Shown here one piece after another: positions 57,298-64,000 of a stretch of 64,000 nucleotides of DNA. Each line of letters begins with the position of its first letter. The stretch's first letter is position 1. Source of the DNA: Acutalibacter sp. 1XD8-36. GTDB taxonomy: Bacteria > Bacillota > Clostridia > Oscillospirales > Acutalibacteraceae. The position numbers and the translations under genes are program-made. The notes under the pieces were generated by a model that worked only from the letters and a program-made list of their open reading frames with translations, had not been told where the DNA came from and did no database searches. The stretch covers positions 1 to 64,000 of the forward strand of contig NZ_QZDU01000003.1 in NCBI RefSeq assembly GCF_009917525.1, written 5' to 3'.

Positions 57298-59622
57298 AGC
57301 TTTTGTCTCCTTTGTGATAGTATTATTTTTAACACGCTTTTTAAAGCGGTGGTCGTGCCTTGGGTCGTAGAGCTTGAAAAGGTTGAGCCTGAGGGCGTTG
57401 CTCACCACGCAGAAGCTGGACAGGCTCATGGCCGCAGCGCCAAACATGGGGTTCAGGGTGAGGCCGAGGGGGATGAGCAGGCCCATGGCGAGGGGAATGC
57501 CGATGGTGTTATAGAAGAAGGCCCAGAACAGGTTTTGGTGGATGTTCACCAGGGTCGCGCGGCTCAGGCGCAGGGCTGCGGGCACATCTTTAAGGGAGCT
57601 TTTCATCAGCACCACATCAGCGGCGTCCAGGGCAACGTCGGTGCCGGCTCCTATGGCTATGCCGGTGTCGGCACGGGTGAGGGCGGGGGCGTCGTTTATT
57701 CCGTCGCCAACCATGGCGACCTTGCCCTGGGTTTTCAGCTGTCTGATAACGGCCTCCTTACCGTCGGGAAGCACCCCGGCGATTACCTCGTCAACCCCGG
57801 CCTGGGAGCCGATAGCCTGGGCGGTGCGCTGGTTGTCGCCGGTTAGCATTACCACCCGCAGGCCCATGGCCTGCATTTCCCTTATGGCTTCGGGGCTGTC
57901 TTCCTTCACGGTATCAGCTACGGCTATCAGCCCCAGCACCTGCTTATTGGTCTCGCTTGCAAAGAACATGGGGGTTTTTCCCTCGCCGGAGAGCCTTAGG
58001 GCTTCACTATCCAGGGTGCCAATGGCTATGCCACTCTCCTCAAGCATTGGGCGGTTGCCGGCGATATATGTGCCGCCGTTAAGCTCGGCGCGTACCCCGC
58101 GGCCGTGTATGGCGGTGAAGCCCTCCACCGGCTGTAGGGGGATATCTTTTGACAGGGCCTCCTGTACTATGGCGGCGCCCAGGGGGTGCTGTGACGGATT
58201 TTCAAGGGCGGCGGCTATAGTGAGCAGCTCCGGCCCGGAGGTACTGCCGGCAGGTATAACGTCGGTGACCTTGGGCTCGCCGGAGGTGATGGTGCCGGTC
58301 TTATCCAGCACGACAATATCAGTGCGCCCGGCGGCCTCAAGGGAGACGGCTGTTTTAAACAGTATGCCATTCTTGGCCCCCAGGCCGCTGCCCACCATTA
58401 TTGCCACCGGGGTAGCGAGCCCCAAAGCGCAGGGGCAGCTTATCACCAGCACGGAGATACCCCTGGCAAGGGCAAAACCGGCTCCGCTGCCCAGGATAAG
58501 CCATACGGCGGTGGTAACAATGGCAAGGGCAATTACAGTGGGCACGAAAATGCCCGATACCTTGTCGGCTACCTTGGCGATTGGGGCTTTGGTAGCCGCC
58601 GCGTCGCTTACCATCTGGATTATCTGGCTGAGGGTTGTGTCCTGGCCCACCCGGGTGGCCTGACATTTCAGGTAGCCGGATTTGTTGAGGGTTGCGGCGG
58701 AAACCGGGTCCCCGGGGCCTTTGTCCACAGGGACGCTCTCGCCAGTTAGGGCGCTCTCGTCCACTGCCGCTGTGCCCTCCAGCACAATGCCGTCCACCGG
58801 TACGCTCTCACCGGGGCGCACGGCGAAGGCGTCCCCGGGCATGACCTGCTCGATGGGCACCTGGACCTCCTTGCCGTCGCGGATTAAGGCGGCGGTCTTG
58901 GGGGCCAGCTTCATCAGGCTTTTCAGGGCGTCGGTGGTGCGGCCCTTGGAGCGGGCCTCCAGTAATTTGCCCAGGGTTATGAGGGCAAGTATCATGCCCG
59001 CCGACTCAAAATAGAGCTCCATCATGTAGTCCATCACGGCGGCGCTGTCCCCGCGGAGCTGTGCGCCGGTCATGGCGAACAGGGCGTAGGTGCTGTAGAC
59101 AAAGGCCGCCGCCGCGCCCAGGGCCACCAGGGTGTCCATATTTGGCGACCGGTGCCAGAGGCTTTTGAAGCCGCTGATAAAGAAGCGCTGGTTTATTACC
59201 ATGATTATCCCTGTCAATAACAGCTGTATCAGGCCCACGGCAATATGGTTGCCGGCGAGAGCCCCGGGGAGGGGCCAGCCCCACATCATATGGCCCATGG
59301 AGAAGTACATAAGGACTATGAGGAAGCCCATGGACCAGAAGAGGCGCTTTTTGAGAAGGGGGGTCTGGGTGTCCTTCAGGCTGTCTTCGCTTACGGAGCT
59401 CTCCCGGGCGGCGGCATTGGCCTGACCCTTTTCAGTTGCGCCGTACCCGGCGGATTCCACTGCGGCTATTATCTCCCCGGGGGAGGCGCTGCCCTCCACG
59501 CCCATGGAGTTTGTGAGCAGGCTCACCGAGCAGCTGGTTACGCCCGGAAGCTTGCCCACGGCCTTTTCGACTCTGGCGCTGCACGCCGCGCAGGTCATGC
59601 CGGTGACATTGTATTGGTTCAT
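57088..59622 (-). CDS. copA: Copper P-type ATPase with C-terminal CopZ-like domain
   Basis: An 844-residue P1B-ATPase exporting Cu(I). N-terminal metal-binding domain with GMTCAACSARVEKA, eight membrane helices, the CPC motif (ISCPCALGLATP), DKTGTITSGEPK and the hinge MVGDGINDAPAL are complete. The last 69 residues (from 776, MTKTMKIEGMMCGHCEARV) form a second heavy-metal domain like the free chaperone CopZ. The linker NNTITKETKA reads through what looks like an old gap with ribosome site. csoR lies directly upstream. Confidence 0.93.
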   Translation of the reverse strand: MNQYNVTGMTCAACSARVEKAVGKLPGVTSCSVSLLTNSMGVEGSASPGEIIAAVESAGYGATEKGQANAAARESSVSEDSLKDTQTPLLKKRLFWSMGFLIVLMYFSMGHMMWGWPLPGALAGNHIAVGLIQLLLTGIIMVINQRFFISGFKSLWHRSPNMDTLVALGAAAAFVYSTYALFAMTGAQLRGDSAAVMDYMMELYFESAGMILALITLGKLLEARSKGRTTDALKSLMKLAPKTAALIRDGKEVQVPIEQVMPGDAFAVRPGESVPVDGIVLEGTAAVDESALTGESVPVDKGPGDPVSAATLNKSGYLKCQATRVGQDTTLSQIIQMVSDAAATKAPIAKVADKVSGIFVPTVIALAIVTTAVWLILGSGAGFALARGISVLVISCPCALGLATPVAIMVGSGLGAKNGILFKTAVSLEAAGRTDIVVLDKTGTITSGEPKVTDVIPAGSTSGPELLTIAAALENPSQHPLGAAIVQEALSKDIPLQPVEGFTAIHGRGVRAELNGGTYIAGNRPMLEESGIAIGTLDSEALRLSGEGKTPMFFASETNKQVLGLIAVADTVKEDSPEAIREMQAMGLRVVMLTGDNQRTAQAIGSQAGVDEVIAGVLPDGKEAVIRQLKTQGKVAMVGDGINDAPALTRADTGIAIGAGTDVALDAADVVLMKSSLKDVPAALRLSRATLVNIHQNLFWAFFYNTIGIPLAMGLLIPLGLTLNPMFGAAAMSLSSFCVVSNALRLNLFKLYDPRHDHRFKKRVKNNTITKETKAMTKTMKIEGMMCGHCEARVKKALEALAQVESADVSHESGTAAVTLSGNISDSELKAAVEAQDYKVLGIE

Positions 59623-59667
59623 AGTAGCTCCTTTCTAATCTAAATAATATATAAGTGTGTTTGCCGG

Positions 59668-59961
59668 CTATCTCATCAGCTTTTGCAGCGCGGCGGTGAG
59701 CTCATCCACGGTGCTGTCGTCACCGCGCCGCAGATCCTCTGCAACGCAGGTGCGCAGGTGCTGGGACAGGAGCTCCCTTGAGAAGGCGTTCAGAGCCGCC
59801 CCTACCGCTGCCACCTGGGCCAGGACGTCAATGCAGTACGCGTCCTTTTCGAGCATTCCCCGGATACCCCGCACCTGTCCCTCAATACGGCTCAGCCGGT
59901 TTATCAGGCGCTTGTATTCGTCGTCGGAGCGCTCCCTGGTCTTATGGCATTCCTCGCACAT
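59668..59961 (-). CDS. csoR: CsoR-type copper-sensing repressor
   Basis: A 97-residue four-helix DNA-binding protein. The metal-site residues are Cys in DAYCIDV and His/Cys in QHLRTCV, with the N-terminal RLSRIEGQVRGIRGML typical of DUF156. Cu(I) should release it from DNA. It is the first gene of csoR-copA, and its promoter contains two matching sites. Homologous nickel or formaldehyde sensors differ in the C-H-C pattern, so copper is the better call. Confidence 0.9.
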   Translation of the reverse strand: MCEECHKTRERSDDEYKRLINRLSRIEGQVRGIRGMLEKDAYCIDVLAQVAAVGAALNAFSRELLSQHLRTCVAEDLRRGDDSTVDELTAALQKLMR

Positions 59962-59983
59962 GATTGAGGCCTCCTTTTTGCAG

Positions 59984-60034
59984 TATACCCACAGGGGGTA
60001 TATTTATTATATACCAGGGAGGGGTATTTGTCAA
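59984..60034 (-). promoter_or_regulatory. csoR-copA promoter with two CsoR sites
   Basis: On the minus strand TTGACA (60034..60029), 17 bp, TATAAT (60011..60006), full consensus. Site 1, TATACCC/GGGTATA (arms 59984-59990 and 59996-60002, spacer 5), lies just past the -10. Site 2, ATACC/GGTAT (60011-60015 and 60023-60027), lies between -35 and -10. Confidence 0.85.
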
Positions 60035-60038
60035 GAGT

Positions 60039-60070
60039 AAAAAAAGCCGGGGCAGAAGCCATGCCCCGGC
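60039..60070 (-). terminator. Terminator of MazG-like gene
   Basis: GCCGGGGCA (60046-60054) pairs with TGCCCCGGC (60062-60070). On the minus strand it runs into seven T. It ends serC-serA-MazG transcription before csoR. Confidence 0.9.
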
Positions 60071-60076
60071 TGCGGC

Positions 60077-60412
60077 TCACCACCGCTTCATATTCCTCTC
60101 ATGCTTCTCCCGGTAGACCTTCTCCAGCTCCTGGGGAGTGATGTTATAGCACAGCAGCACATCGTTAAAATACATCATCACGTCGCACATCTCCTCGATA
60201 AAGTGCCTGCGTTCCGGGGTATCTGCCAGCAGTTTCTCAGTGGGGGTCTTCTTCATCACATCGGCGGCCTCTCCCGCCTCACAGAACATCCACAGCAGCA
60301 TCCGCACGGCCTTCTCCGGGTACAGCCCGCCCCACTGGTCATAGTATTTTTCCTGCAGCTCCTTCTGGATAGCCTGCATATCATCAAAGCCGAAATTTGC
60401 CAACTCACCCAC
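60077..60412 (-). CDS. MazG-like nucleotide pyrophosphohydrolase
   Basis: A 111-residue all-alpha MazG-type protein. LLWMFCEAGEAADVM and EEMCDVMMYFNDVLL provide the E..E and E..D metal ligands, and the C-terminal KVYREKHERNMKRW is typical. It likely hydrolyses non-canonical or dNTPs. It follows serA by about 66 bases and may be cotranscribed. Also seen fused to the epimerase gene at 52855 as a different paralogue. Confidence 0.85.
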   Translation of the reverse strand: MGELANFGFDDMQAIQKELQEKYYDQWGGLYPEKAVRMLLWMFCEAGEAADVMKKTPTEKLLADTPERRHFIEEMCDVMMYFNDVLLCYNITPQELEKVYREKHERNMKRW

Positions 60413-60478
60413 TCCTATACTATTTCAAAATAAAAATAAATATGGGTAAAGTATATCACCGGGGGCGAAGGTTGTCAA

Positions 60479-61645
60479 CTAATCGATTACCCGCACGCGG
60501 ATGTTGGCCTCAAGGGTGGAGAGCTCCCGGACGGCAGGGGAGACGTCGCCGCCGGTCACATCCAGGACGGTGTAGGCGTAGTCGCCGCGGGACTTGCTCT
60601 GCATGTTCTCAATGTTTATGCCGGCCCTGCCGCAGACGCTGGTGAAGTCGGCAATGGCCCCGGGGACGTTCCTGTGTATCACGCAGATACGCCTGGTGCC
60701 GGGCTCCCGAGCCATGGAAAGGTTTGGCAGGTTTACAGAGTTTATAATATTGCCGTTTTCAATATACTCCTTTATCTGGTCCACAGCCATCTGAGCGCAG
60801 TTGTCCTCGCTCTCGGGGGTGGAGGCTCCGAGATGGGGCAGGGGTATCACGTTCTCGGTGCAGAGCATTTCGTCAGAGGGGAAGTCCGTGGCGTAGGCGG
60901 CGCACTTGCCGGACTGCAGCGCCGACAGCAGGGAGGGGGAGTCCACCAGCTCGCCCCTGGCAAAGTTCAGCAGCCGCACACCGTCCCTCATCTTATTGAG
61001 GGTATGGGAGTCTATCATGCCCTTGGTCTCGGCGGTGGCAGGCAGGTGCAGGGTGATATAGTCGCAGTTCTGGTATATCTCGTCCAGAGACATGGAGCGG
61101 TGCACCGAGCGGGAGAGCCTCCAGGCGGCGTCTACTGATAGGAAAGGGTCGTAGCCGTAGACCTCCATGCCTAGGGAGTGGGCGGCGTTGGCGACTAAAA
61201 TGCCGATGGCCCCAAGACCCACTACGCCGAGGGCCTTGCCCTGTATCTCAGGCCCGGCAAACTGCCCCTTGCCCTTCTCCACCAGCTTTGAGACCTCGGC
61301 GCCCTGGCCCTTGAGGATCTTCACCCAGTCCATAGCGGCGGGTATCTTCCGGGAGCTCATAAACAGCGCGCAGAGCACCAGCTCCTTCACGGCGTTGGCG
61401 TTGGCGCCGGGTGTGTTGAACACCGCGATACCCTTTTTGGCGCAGTCCCCGGCGGGTATATTATTAGTTCCGGCCCCGGCCCTTGCTATAGCCAGAAGGC
61501 TCTCGGGCAGCTCCATATCGTGCATAGAAGCGGAGCGCACCAGTATGCCGTCTGGGTCCTTCATCTCCGGGGAGAAGGTGTAGCTCTCACCAAAGCGCTT
61601 TGTGCCGGTGGGGCTTATTTTGTTCAGGCAGAGTATTTTATACAT
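60479..61645 (-). CDS. serA: D-3-phosphoglycerate dehydrogenase
   Basis: A 388-residue NAD-dependent dehydrogenase, the first step of serine synthesis. The Rossmann GVVGLGAIGILVANAAHSLG, the catalytic Arg in NFARGELVD, the Glu, and His in PHLGASTPES, and a C-terminal ACT domain (RICVIHRNVPGAIADF) are present. ATG 61645 has AAAGGA eight bases upstream; the ATG at 61654 overlaps that site. serC lies upstream, with a toxin-like locus between. Confidence 0.94.
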   Translation of the reverse strand: MYKILCLNKISPTGTKRFGESYTFSPEMKDPDGILVRSASMHDMELPESLLAIARAGAGTNNIPAGDCAKKGIAVFNTPGANANAVKELVLCALFMSSRKIPAAMDWVKILKGQGAEVSKLVEKGKGQFAGPEIQGKALGVVGLGAIGILVANAAHSLGMEVYGYDPFLSVDAAWRLSRSVHRSMSLDEIYQNCDYITLHLPATAETKGMIDSHTLNKMRDGVRLLNFARGELVDSPSLLSALQSGKCAAYATDFPSDEMLCTENVIPLPHLGASTPESEDNCAQMAVDQIKEYIENGNIINSVNLPNLSMAREPGTRRICVIHRNVPGAIADFTSVCGRAGINIENMQSKSRGDYAYTVLDVTGGDVSPAVRELSTLEANIRVRVID

Positions 61646-61678
61646 GGGAATCATCCTTTCAAAATTGTTGGAGGGCTA

Positions 61679-61706
61679 TTGACATAAATGTGAAACGTGG
61701 TATAAT
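61679..61706 (+). promoter_or_regulatory. Promoter of the antisense RNA
   Basis: TTGACA (61679-61684), 16 bp, TATAAT (61701-61706). No gene follows on this strand for 350 bases, which suggests an RNA product. Confidence 0.8.
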
Positions 61707-61712
61707 ATAAAC

Positions 61713-61803
61713 ATAAAGAGGCGCTGAACGGATTAAGGATTCGAACGGTTGGCCTTTATCTGGTAAGTAACCGCGTTCCTTGGCCGGGGGCGGTTACTTT
61801 TTT
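61713..61803 (+). ncRNA. Candidate type I antitoxin RNA (RatA-like)
   Basis: A roughly 90-nt transcript predicted from the promoter at 61679 and a terminator, AGTAACCGC (61766-61774) with GCGGTTACT (61790-61798) and a T-run to 61803. It runs toward and overlaps the stop codon (61794-61796) of the minus-strand toxin gene, so its 3' end is complementary to the toxin mRNA tail, as for txpA/RatA. Confidence 0.65.
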
Positions 61804-61880
61804 GTGTGCAGGGCAATGAGTAAATCCACGATGATGTGAAGTACCATCACCATAGCTATCAATGCTTCATAAGCACTCAT
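61794..61880 (-). CDS. Holin-like type I toxin peptide
   Basis: A 28-residue peptide starting MSAYEAL, with a hydrophobic helix (IAMVMVLHIIVDLLIAL) and a basic end HTKK. The start matches the MSTYEAL-type start of the putative holin-like toxin family (Hol_Tox, TxpA/BsrG relatives), short membrane peptides whose mRNA is blocked by antisense RNA. A ribosome site AAGGAGG (61895..61889) lies eight bases upstream. It is nested between serC and serA on the same strand. Missed by length cutoffs. Confidence 0.7.
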   Translation of the reverse strand: MSAYEALIAMVMVLHIIVDLLIALHTKK

Positions 61881-62066
61881 AAGCGCGGCCTCCTTTCCGT
61901 GTGGATTTGCGACAGGGTCTCGCATATGTCCGGGCACGTACTTGTCGGCCAACCGTCCGCCGTTCTACTGGAATAATCCATTTGTGTTCAGCGCCGCCCC
62001 CTCGTTGGGGGGCGCTTCTATTTTGCAGTATAACCCAAATTATGTCAATAAGTTTGTAAAGGAGAA
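61881..62066 (-). promoter_or_regulatory. Toxin mRNA leader
   Basis: TTGACA (62048..62043) with a weak -10 CAAAAT (62025..62020, 17 bp) may start the toxin mRNA. The leader contains a strong stem GCGCCCCCC/GGGGGCGGCGC (about 62015-61990). Nothing else is seen here. The region also adjoins the serC stop. Confidence 0.4.
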
Positions 62067-63152
62067 TCAGCCGTTGCTGCTCTCAAACTCCCTCATAAAG
62101 GCCACCAGCTTATCCACGCCCTCGGGGGGCATGGCGTTATAGATGGAGGCGCGCATACCGCCTACGCTGCGGTGTCCCTTTAGGTTTACAAAGCCTGCGG
62201 CTGCGGCCTCTTTTACGAACTTTGCGTCAAGGTCCTTGTCGCCGGTGACGAAGGTCACGTTCATGATGGAGCGGCTGTCCTTCCGGGCGCAGGGCTTGAA
62301 AAGCTTGGAATTGTCCAGGAAATCGTAGAGGACCTGGGCTTTTTTCTCGTTGCGCTCCTGCATTTTCTGGAGGCCGCCTATGTCGTTCTTTATCCACTCC
62401 AGCACCAGCTTGCACATGTAGATGGGCCAGCAGGGAGGGGTGTTGTACATGGAGTCGTTGTCTGCCATGACCTTATAGTCGAACATGGTGGGGGTGCCGG
62501 GGAGGGTGGAGCCTATAAGGTCCTCGCGGACTATGACGATGGTGAGCCCGGCGGGGGCCACATTCTTCTGGGCGCCGGCATATAGTAAACCAAACCTGGT
62601 TATGTCAATCGGACGGCTTAGGATACAGGAGGAGATATCCGCCACAAGGGGCACGCTGCCGGTGTCGGGGAGCTCATGCCAGAAGGTGCCGTATATGGTA
62701 TTGTTCATGCAGATATGCAGGTAGTCGGCGTCGGGGCGCAGCTCGTTTTTGTCGATGGCGGGGATATGGCTGAAGGTATCGTCCTTTGAGGAGGCCACGA
62801 CCTTGCAGTCGCCGTAATTGCAGGCCTCTTTATAGGCCTTGGTGGAGAACTGGCCGGAGAGGACGTAGTCTGCCTTGCGGTTTTTTACCATCAGGTTCAT
62901 GGGCACGGCTGCAAACTGGCTGGAGGCACCGCCCTGCAAAAACAGCACCTTATAGTTGTCGGGTATGCACATGACTTCCCGCAGAAGGGCCTGAGCCTCG
63001 GCTATAATGGGCTCGAAGGCGGCGGAGCGGTGGGACATCTCCATTACCGACTGGCCCGTGGAGCCGTACTCAAGCAGCTCGCCGGCGGCTTTCTCCAGGA
63101 CCGGCACCGGCAACATGGAGGGTCCGGCGGAAAAATTGTAGACTCTTGACAT
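62067..63152 (-). CDS. serC: Phosphoserine aminotransferase
   Basis: A 361-residue PLP enzyme converting phosphohydroxypyruvate to phosphoserine. It begins RVYNFSAGPSMLPVPVLE, contains GGASSQFAAVPMNL, the Lys-PLP segment YAGAQKNVAPAGLTIVIV, and the C-terminal GGMRASIYNAMP. Normal length. First gene of serC-(toxin)-serA. Confidence 0.96.
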   Translation of the reverse strand: MSRVYNFSAGPSMLPVPVLEKAAGELLEYGSTGQSVMEMSHRSAAFEPIIAEAQALLREVMCIPDNYKVLFLQGGASSQFAAVPMNLMVKNRKADYVLSGQFSTKAYKEACNYGDCKVVASSKDDTFSHIPAIDKNELRPDADYLHICMNNTIYGTFWHELPDTGSVPLVADISSCILSRPIDITRFGLLYAGAQKNVAPAGLTIVIVREDLIGSTLPGTPTMFDYKVMADNDSMYNTPPCWPIYMCKLVLEWIKNDIGGLQKMQERNEKKAQVLYDFLDNSKLFKPCARKDSRSIMNVTFVTGDKDLDAKFVKEAAAAGFVNLKGHRSVGGMRASIYNAMPPEGVDKLVAFMREFESSNG

Positions 63153-63210
63153 GGTTTCTTACCTCCTAATATTTCATCAGACTAATATAATAAAAAGTAT
63201 GCTTTTCATT

Positions 63211-63239
63211 ATTATAGCGTTTGGGGAGCCAAAATGCAA
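63211..63239 (-). promoter_or_regulatory. serC promoter
   Basis: On the minus strand TTGCAT (63239..63234), 17 bp, TATAAT (63216..63211). An AT-rich leader of about 60 bases follows. Confidence 0.75.
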
Positions 63240-63296
63240 GAAAAAACGGCGGCCAATTCATTTTGTAGGAAAAATGCGGCGAATTTCATAAAATGT

Positions 63297-63325
63297 TTGC
63301 CCTCATGATAAATTTATGATATAAT
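63297..63325 (+). promoter_or_regulatory. Promoter of the DRTGG operon
   Basis: TTGCCC (63297-63302), 17 bp, TATAAT (63320-63325). The 10-bp palindrome ATAAATTTAT (63308-63317) lies in the spacer. Confidence 0.65.
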
Positions 63326-63365
63326 GTTGGATACAGACCCTAAGTGAATATTAGGAGGTAAAACT

Positions 63366-63716
63366 ATGCAGGTAAAAGACATCGTAGACATACTTAAATG
63401 CCAGATACTGGTGGAGGGGGACCTTAATCAGGAGGTGAAAACGGCCTGCGGCAGCGACATGATGAGCGACGTGCTGGCCTTTGTCAAGGACCAGTCGGTG
63501 CTGCTGACAGGGCTTATGAACCCCCAGGTGGTGCGCACGGCGGAGATGATGGATATGCACTGCATCGTGTTCGTAAGGGGCAAGCCGGTAAACCAGCAGG
63601 TGCTGGATTTGGCGGAGATGAAGGATATGACGGTTTTAAGCTCACCCTACCGCATGTTCACCGCCTGCGGGCTGTTGTTTGAAAACGGTCTGAGAGGAGG
63701 CTGTGACATATCATGA
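63366..63716 (+). CDS. DRTGG-domain protein
   Basis: A 116-residue DRTGG-type domain (MQVKDIVDILKCQILVEGDL, VLAFVKDQSVLLTGLMNPQVVRTAEMM split over residues 36-62). In Clostridia such genes are first in a set with an anti-sigma-like ATPase and hydrogenase iron-sulfur proteins. AGGAGGTAAAA lies before the ATG. It overlaps the next gene by 4 bases. Ligand unknown. Confidence 0.78.
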   Translation: MQVKDIVDILKCQILVEGDLNQEVKTACGSDMMSDVLAFVKDQSVLLTGLMNPQVVRTAEMMDMHCIVFVRGKPVNQQVLDLAEMKDMTVLSSPYRMFTACGLLFENGLRGGCDIS

Positions 63717-64000
63717 GTATGCTGCATCTTGAGTACCAGGTGCCCGGCGACGACTTTACCCGGGCGGGAGAGGCCTCCGGGGACGTGAAGCACAAGCTGA
63801 AAAAGCTGGGCTATGAGCCGGACGCCATACGCAGGGTCGCTATTGCAATGTATGAAGGGGAGATAAACCTTGTGATACATGGCGGCGGCGGGGAGGCCGT
63901 GGTGGACGTGGACCCGGACAGGGTGGACATAGCCCTTATAGACCAGGGCCCGGGTATCCCCGACGTGGAGCAGGCTATGCAGGCGGGCTGGTCCACGGCC
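63713..64000 (+). CDS. Anti-sigma-like HATPase protein (partial)
   Basis: The frame starts MSMLHLEYQVPGDDFTRAGE and is cut by the window end after 96 codons. It carries the N-box and G1-like parts of a GHKL ATPase (AIAMYEGEINLVIHGGGG, then IALIDQGPGIPDV), as in RsbW-type regulators. Coupled to the DRTGG gene by ATGA. Clostridial neighbours are often [FeFe]-hydrogenase components, but none is visible here. Confidence 0.8.
   Translation, partial: MSMLHLEYQVPGDDFTRAGEASGDVKHKLKKLGYEPDAIRRVAIAMYEGEINLVIHGGGGEAVVDVDPDRVDIALIDQGPGIPDVEQAMQAGWSTA

Overview
The window looks like the chromosome of a GC-rich Clostridia member of the Ruminococcaceae/Oscillospiraceae type, probably an anaerobe. The support is gene order and regulation: rnc / radical SAM / smc / ftsY, infC-rpmI-rplT and rplJ-rplL behind ribosomal-protein leaders, a T-box in front of leuS, tagD, csoR-copA, and a DRTGG / anti-sigma-like ATPase pair of the kind found at clostridial [FeFe]-hydrogenase loci. 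Good sigma-A promoters (TTGACA, about 17 bp, TATAAT) recur. No taxon below class level can be fixed from the sequence alone.

Region 1 (1 to about 7900) is one end of a decaying integrative element. It holds a 5'-truncated RecD2-like helicase, four element proteins including a CHC2/Toprim primase-like protein, a ParM-like actin ATPase with a ribbon-helix-helix partner, a sigma-factor gene with an in-frame amber codon, a small HTH gene, an excisionase, and a tyrosine integrase broken by a frameshift. It ends in the 3' end of tRNA-Arg(CCT), with a cluster of seven TTGCTAATA repeats between integrase and tRNA.

Region 2 (8000 to 21100) holds a GH130 mannoside phosphorylase, a GNAT-DUF3795 protein behind a promoter carrying a LexA-type box, a protein-kinase-like gene, an HD phosphohydrolase and a NYN/OST-HTH protein. 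On the minus strand lie polA-tagD and dusB-yfbR. A YfhO membrane protein and a CsbB-like glycosyltransferase follow as a translationally coupled pair.

Region 3 (21100 to 43620) is core housekeeping: infC-rpmI-rplT, trmH-family methyltransferase, dprA, topA, trmFO, plsX, rnc, radical SAM, three inserted accessory genes, smc, ftsY, rdgB, yhbY, nadD, a YqeK-RsfS fusion, two poorly known genes, and T-box-leuS.

Region 4 (43620 to 47050) has tRNA-Pro(TGG), a small AT-rich island bounded by a 10-bp copy of the tRNA 3' end, then L10 leader-rplJ-rplL and a small membrane protein.

Region 5 (47050 to 64000) holds potABCD behind a long structured leader, an acyltransferase-like gene with dtd, an aldose-epimerase/MazG fusion, a HAD phosphatase, a MarR/flavin-reductase operon, a Cys-rich clostridial protein of unknown function, and a csoR-copA operon whose copA ends in a CopZ-like domain carrying its own internal ribosome site. 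serC and serA follow with a type I toxin-antitoxin-like locus nested between them. The window ends inside a probable hydrogenase-linked operon.

The most novel items are the serC-serA type I toxin-antitoxin candidate, the CopA-CopZ fusion with a retained internal start, the tRNA-Pro island, and a modular repeat that has become the C-terminus of a radical SAM protein.
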